Assembly (NCBI GenBank): GCA_002179805.1
Contig: NAVB01001581.1
Span: 1 to 11,156, forward strand
Length of the DNA stretch: 11,156 nucleotides
Reading direction: 5' to 3'
From: Acanthamoeba lenticulata
Taxonomy: Eukaryota > Discosea > Longamoebia > Acanthamoebidae
Below, one piece after another: positions 7,703 through 11,156 of the stretch (position 1 is the first letter of the stretch; every line of letters begins with the position of its first letter). The position numbers and the translations under genes are program-made. The notes under the pieces are model-generated. The model worked only from the letters and a program-made list of their open reading frames with translations, searched no databases and was not told the DNA's origin.

Positions 7703-8726
7703 ATGGACACACATGTGGCGGACATTGATGAAGCCATTGACGCCTGGCTCGCTTCTGTAAATCCTCCCCCCATTTCCCTTGATCTAAGCCTTCCTTCTGA
7801 GCTGGATTGCTGTGCCTCAGGGCCCGCCCTTAAAGCCTGACCGTCGCGTGGTAGGCCCGCATGGTGAAGTGGACAACGCGCCCACCTCCTGTACGCGCTG
7901 TCTCTGTCGATGTGCTGCACGCCCACGTGTTCGAACGGGCTCAACTGACGCCAGCCCTTTTGGGAAGCTCAGCAGAGGAGAAAAGTCGCCGTAGTGCCGC
8001 GGTGCGCCTGACACCCACTTCCTTCACTGCTGAAGAGGACCCGCTCCCTCTCCACAAGGGCCCCGCTTCAGGCGAAGTGCGGGGGTCACCATCTGCCACG
8101 TTGTCCTTTCCTTCGGCCTCGACCCAGGAAGAGGAGGAAGAGGAGGAGCAGCAGAAGAATGAACACTACCAGCAGCAGCAACAACACCAACAGGAGCTTC
8201 CTCCTGTGCTGCCAACAACACGCTTGCCACAACGGGCACCACCTGACGCTGACGCTGGCGGTGCGGATGGCCATGATGTGCGTGCGGACGATGAAAGCGC
8301 GGGTAGCAGAGCCCCGTGGGGTGGCATCCTCAGCCACTTGGACTCCATCGCCTCGGCTCTTGAACCCCTCTTCTCCACCACCACTTCTTCGTCGTCGGGA
8401 CCGCAACCTGACCACTTGGTTGGGCCCACCACAGCAAACGCTGCGAATCGTTTTGCTCCTCCTTCTTCTCTTACTCCTCCTCCTCCTCCTCCTCTTGCTG
8501 CTACAACGAGCAAGGTTGGCTTTGAATCGGGCGACCAACAACCAGGGGCCTCGCGCAGCACGGGCTACCATCAACGCATTGACGGTGGTGGCGATGACAG
8601 CCGCCCGCTTCAGCAGCATGTTCACTGGAGTACGCGGAGCCCGGGCCTAGAGACGCCCCGCCTGGTACCAGGACCCTCGAATGACGGCCTTGGGGCCCGT
8701 TTCGCTGGTCGCCCGATCGCCTCCTT

Positions 8727-8789
<63 letters not shown>

Positions 8790-11086
8790 ATTGGCGTCCT
8801 CTTCGTCTCGAGTCTACCACCGCCCCGGGGCAGCTGCAACTCATCCACCCCCCCGCCATCAGCATCAGCATCAGCACCAGCGCCATCCGCAAGGGGAGGA
8901 GGGGGGCGACAGCAGCAGCACCAGCAGCAGCCCTGCTCCCGCTTTCACACCACTGAGCAACCGCCGTGGTGGCATAACGACGACCACGACGACGAGTTCA
9001 CTTGGCACGTTCTCGCTCCCGTCGCGGTTCCGCCCTCAGGAGCATCAGACGCAGTCCCCCCAAGGCCCGTTCTCGCCCTCTCTTCACGACCAGCAGCAGC
9101 AGCAGCAGCAGCAGCGTCGCCATCGCCAGCACTCCTACTCCTATCCTCACCACCAGCCGTCCCAACAAATGGGGCATGGAGGAGGAGGAGGAGGAGGAGG
9201 AGGAGGAGGAGCAGCAGCAGCAGCAGCAGCAGAAACAGAAACAGCAGCAGCAGGCAGCTGGGCTGCAGAGGAGCGAGAGAGGGACTACTACCCCCACGAG
9301 AAGCGCGGGGCACGACGATCGTCGCGGCATGCGACCGCCTTCCCCCGACAGACATCGCAACCGGCGCGTCCACACGCCATGGTGCTGGCGGATGCGCGCC
9401 AGTGGGGGGCGCGTCCCTTCCCGCCATCACCAGCAGCACCAGCAGCAGCACCAGCAGCACTTGCCCAATTGCGTGGTGGGCCGCTGCGCTCGAGGCACGA
9501 GGAGCGGGAAGAGGAGAAGGAGGAGGAGGAGGAGGATAGTGATGAGGGTGGTGGTGGTGGTGGTGATGACGACGACGATGATGGGGGCGATGCCAAGGAG
9601 GAGGAGGAGGAGGAGGAGAAAAGGGACTCCTTATCAGCTGCGTACGATGGCGACTTTGCTCGGGGCACCACCGACTGGTCGGCCCTTAATGAGGCTCTTC
9701 GCCGTAATGGCTTGCCCCTGCTCCCATTCGCCACTCGGCCCTCTTCGTCGTCATCGTCATCAGCGCCCTCGACCGCAGTTGTTCACACGCGTATAGTTGT
9801 TCAATCCCCCCCCCCCCTCTCCCTCCCCTCTCGCCCATATATGACGTCCCTCGAGAGGGAGGGAGAGGAAAGAAGAGACACAAACAAACAAACAAACAAA
9901 CACAAACACATATACACACACGGTAATGGCGCATGCAGGGGGGATCGCCAATCCGGCACACGAGCGCGCCCTCTTTCGGGCCTTCGAGGTACATGTCTTG
10001 CTTGACACACACGCACGCTCAAGAGCAACCACACACACACACACACACACATGTAAAACAACAGCAGCCCATCTATTTCTATCTGCTCCTCTCTCTCCCT
10101 CCCTCCCTCTCCCTCTACCCTTTAATGGCTCAAAGAGAAGCAATAATCATGTCATTTTCATTTTCATTTTCGTTCATGCGGAATGGATGCGTCTGTTCTC
10201 GTCAGGAAACGCTGGTGCAGCTGAATCGCCGCGCCTTGCTGCTCGATCAGCTCATGGAGGTGCCGCCAGCCCCCTTGGGGGTTTACCCCCCCTCCCCCTC
10301 CCTCCATAGGTGGCGGTGGTTGGGGGGGGGGGGTGCCATCAAACTTGTGTCACCACATGCACACACACACACTCACACACAAGCGCGCGCACGCAGGCCA
10401 ACAAACGGGCCGAGGCTCGGGCTGCCCAGTACCAGGACGAAGCCGCTAACCTTCGCCTGCAACGCGACAAGGTAAGCAGCGGGTCGATTGTGCCCTTCTC
10501 CCTCCTCCTTCTTCTTCTTCCCACTTGGGGGGGGGGGAGGAAGGGACACAGCCCACACTGTTTTCGGGGTCGGGGGGGGGGGGATGCAGCTCCAGCGGTG
10601 CTGGTTGGAAACCGAGTCGTCAATAGAGAGCATTCAGCAGCAGTACCTGCGCAAGCACACGGTGCGGCTGCCAATTCTTAGCTAAAGAGAGATAAAGCGA
10701 AAGAGAAAGAAAGAGAAAAAGAAAGAGTGGGGTGTGCATGTGTCTACCTTCCTCCTCGCTCCACCGACACTTTGGGGGGGAGGCAACAGGAACAGCTTGA
10801 AGACTTCTTTAGGCTGCGCAAAGAGCACGACCACAACCTGCATTTGCTCAAGGCAAGCCTTCGTCGTCTCTCCACGTCTTCAACTTTCTTCTTGTTGTTG
10901 TTGTTGGCGTCACACTCACTGGTGGGGGGGGGGGAGCAGGAGCAAGAGAGGGCATTGCAGGCGAAGGACCTCGAGATCGCTGCCTTGCGGCGCCAGTTGG
11001 CGCGAGGGTCGTTGGTGAGCGGACGAACAACTGAGGCTGTGCCGCAAGCGCAACCACCCCGCCCTACCAAGCTGCGACAGTTTTGA
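7703..11086 (+). CDS. Low-complexity plus coiled-coil protein, C-terminus ADIP/SSX2IP (Msd1)-like, spliced
   Basis: Proposed exons: 7703-7756, 7855-9790, 9939-9988, 10206-10259, 10397-10471, 10590-10661, 10790-10852, 10940-11086; 817 codons, 816 aa. Residues 1-18 (MDTHVADIDEAIDAWLAS) are an acidic exon. Residues 19-663 are mostly low complexity: poly-Ser, poly-Gln, poly-Gly/Ala, His/Gln and Glu/Asp tracts. DWSALNEALRRNGLPLLPF (625-643) recalls the LNxELxxLGFPSL start of the ADIP domain. GIANPAHERALFRAFE onward is about 115 residues of predicted coiled coil (QLNRRALLLDQLME, ANKRAEARAAQYQDEAANLR, EQLEDFFRLRKEHDHNL, ALQAKDLEIAALRRQL), as in ADIP/SSX2IP/Msd1 proteins that anchor microtubules at centrosomes or spindle poles. 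That family call is by pattern and moderate. Exon 1 is uncertain: an in-frame ATG at 7861 could be the start instead. The intron before exon 8 needs a GC donor. Confidence 0.68.
8728..8790 (+). repeat. (TCCTCG)10 tract encoding poly-serine
   Basis: Ten perfect TCCTCG hexamers (8728-8787) followed by TCA encode 21 consecutive serines by alternating TCC and TCG codons. The perfect alternation suggests recent tandem expansion rather than selection on single codons. Length changes keep the frame. Confidence 0.95.
9091..9114 (+). repeat. (CAG)8 tract encoding poly-glutamine
   Basis: Eight uninterrupted CAG codons within the long exon give eight glutamines, followed by RRHRQH. Further CAG-rich patches occur near 8150-8190 and 8860-8935. 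Confidence 0.95.
9178..9231 (+). repeat. Compound (GGA)n(GCA)n tract encoding poly-Gly then poly-Ala
   Basis: About eleven GGA codons pass directly into a row of GCA codons, then ACA/GAA/GCA repeats. The protein reads poly-Gly, poly-Ala, then ETET. The two trinucleotide arrays differ by one base per unit, which suggests point mutation and re-expansion within one array. Confidence 0.9.
9503..9625 (+). repeat. GAG/GAT/GGT trinucleotide-rich acidic segment
   Basis: Runs of GAG and GAA, then GGT and GAT/GAC, then GAG again encode a strongly acidic stretch (poly-Glu, poly-Gly, poly-Asp, poly-Glu) about 20 codons before the ADIP-like start motif. It is likely a disordered linker. Confidence 0.85.
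9791..9938 (+). other. Intron with C12 and (AAAC)n repeats
   Basis: ACG C|GTATAG to GCATGCAG|GG GGG joins the long exon (phase 1) to the GIANPAHERALFRAFE exon. The 148-nt intron holds a run of 12 C (9806-9817), pyrimidine-rich sequence, (AAAC)n at about 9880-9905 and a CACACA tract. Phase agreement between two unrelated frames supports the call. Confidence 0.8.
9989..10205 (+). repeat. Intron with (CA)n and tandem CATTTT units
   Basis: The 217-nt intron between RAFE and ETLVQL (GAG|GTACAT to CTCGTCAG|GAA, phase 0) carries (AC)n at about 10030-10051, (CTCC)n-like sequence, and tandem CATTTT hexamers at about 10152-10170. Confidence 0.8.
10853..10939 (+). other. GC-AG intron (87 nt) with tandem NAGNAG acceptor
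   Basis: The coiled-coil exon ends CTCAAG|GCAAGC, a textbook GC-type donor, and the intron ends in a run of 11 G followed by AGCAG|GAGCAAG. Joining in phase 0 gives HLLK then EQERALQ. Two AGs three bases apart (10935-10936 and 10938-10939) would add or omit one glutamine. The intron is 3n and stop-free, so retention would add 29 residues including a run of leucines. Confidence 0.75.
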
Positions 11087-11156
11087 CCACGCCCAGAGCG
11101 GCACCGCACGCGCTTGGGAGGAGGCTGCTTTGCTTGCATCGCCTCCAGCTCCAAAG
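11087..11156 (+). other. 3' flank of the last gene
   Basis: The last 70 bp after the TGA at 11084-11086 hold no supported coding exon, RNA gene or AATAAA. It is probably 3'UTR. Confidence 0.5.

Noticed and set aside
7821..7994. Acceptor at 7820 as the second exon start of the last gene
   Set aside because: It is in phase with exon 1 but leads to a stop at 7992-7994; the acceptor at 7854 opens the 1.9-kb frame instead.
8501..9734. Long minus-strand frames over the repeat-rich exon
   Set aside because: They are repeat shadows (Arg-Thr, Leu, Ser, Cys runs) of the plus-strand poly-Ser, CAG and GAG arrays.
10744..11154. 136-codon minus-strand frame at the right edge
   Set aside because: It has no ATG start, crosses exon-intron structure of the plus-strand gene, and shows no recognisable domain.

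Overview
This window is nuclear DNA of a GC-rich, gene-dense, intron-rich eukaryote, most likely a unicellular or algal protist. A stramenopile-type alga is only a guess from composition and gene structure. Five protein genes are readable once spliced. Their exons were worked out by joining reading-frame fragments at GT-AG (or GC-AG) sites so that phase and conserved family motifs both agree. I count about 27 short introns (62-236 nt). Many carry long C or G homopolymers and (CA)n/(TG)n tracts. No prokaryotic features, tRNA, rRNA, transposon or CRISPR array were seen.

Layout: 1-488 is an upstream flank with several DNA dyads and perhaps a 5'UTR intron. 489-2262 (+) is a DDX6/Dhh1-type DEAD-box RNA helicase, 6 exons, 424 aa. 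2263-2574 is a short convergent intergenic stretch. 2575-5011 (-) is a TMEM115-family Golgi rhomboid-like membrane protein, 9 or 10 exons. 5012-5222 separates it from 5223-6371 (-), a CHMP5/VPS60 ESCRT-III protein, 6 exons, 231 aa. 6372-6569 is a compact divergent promoter shared with 6570-7566 (+), ribosomal protein eL8 (RPL7A), 3 exons, 281 aa. 7703-11086 (+) is an 8-exon gene for an 816-aa protein. It has one very long low-complexity exon followed by short in-phase coiled-coil exons, and its C-terminal part resembles the ADIP/SSX2IP (Msd1) family.

The genes are housekeeping genes of different pathways (mRNA decay and translational repression, Golgi membrane, endosomal ESCRT, ribosome, probably microtubule anchoring). 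They are not an operon or a functional cassette. The most interesting signal is in the introns. Sense-strand C-runs sit near 5' splice sites and G-runs sit a few bases before 3' splice sites, and in one intron both occur and could pair. Two apparent GC-AG introns, several stop-free introns with lengths divisible by three (one splitting the DEAD motif codons), and a chain of skippable coiled-coil mini-exons add to this.
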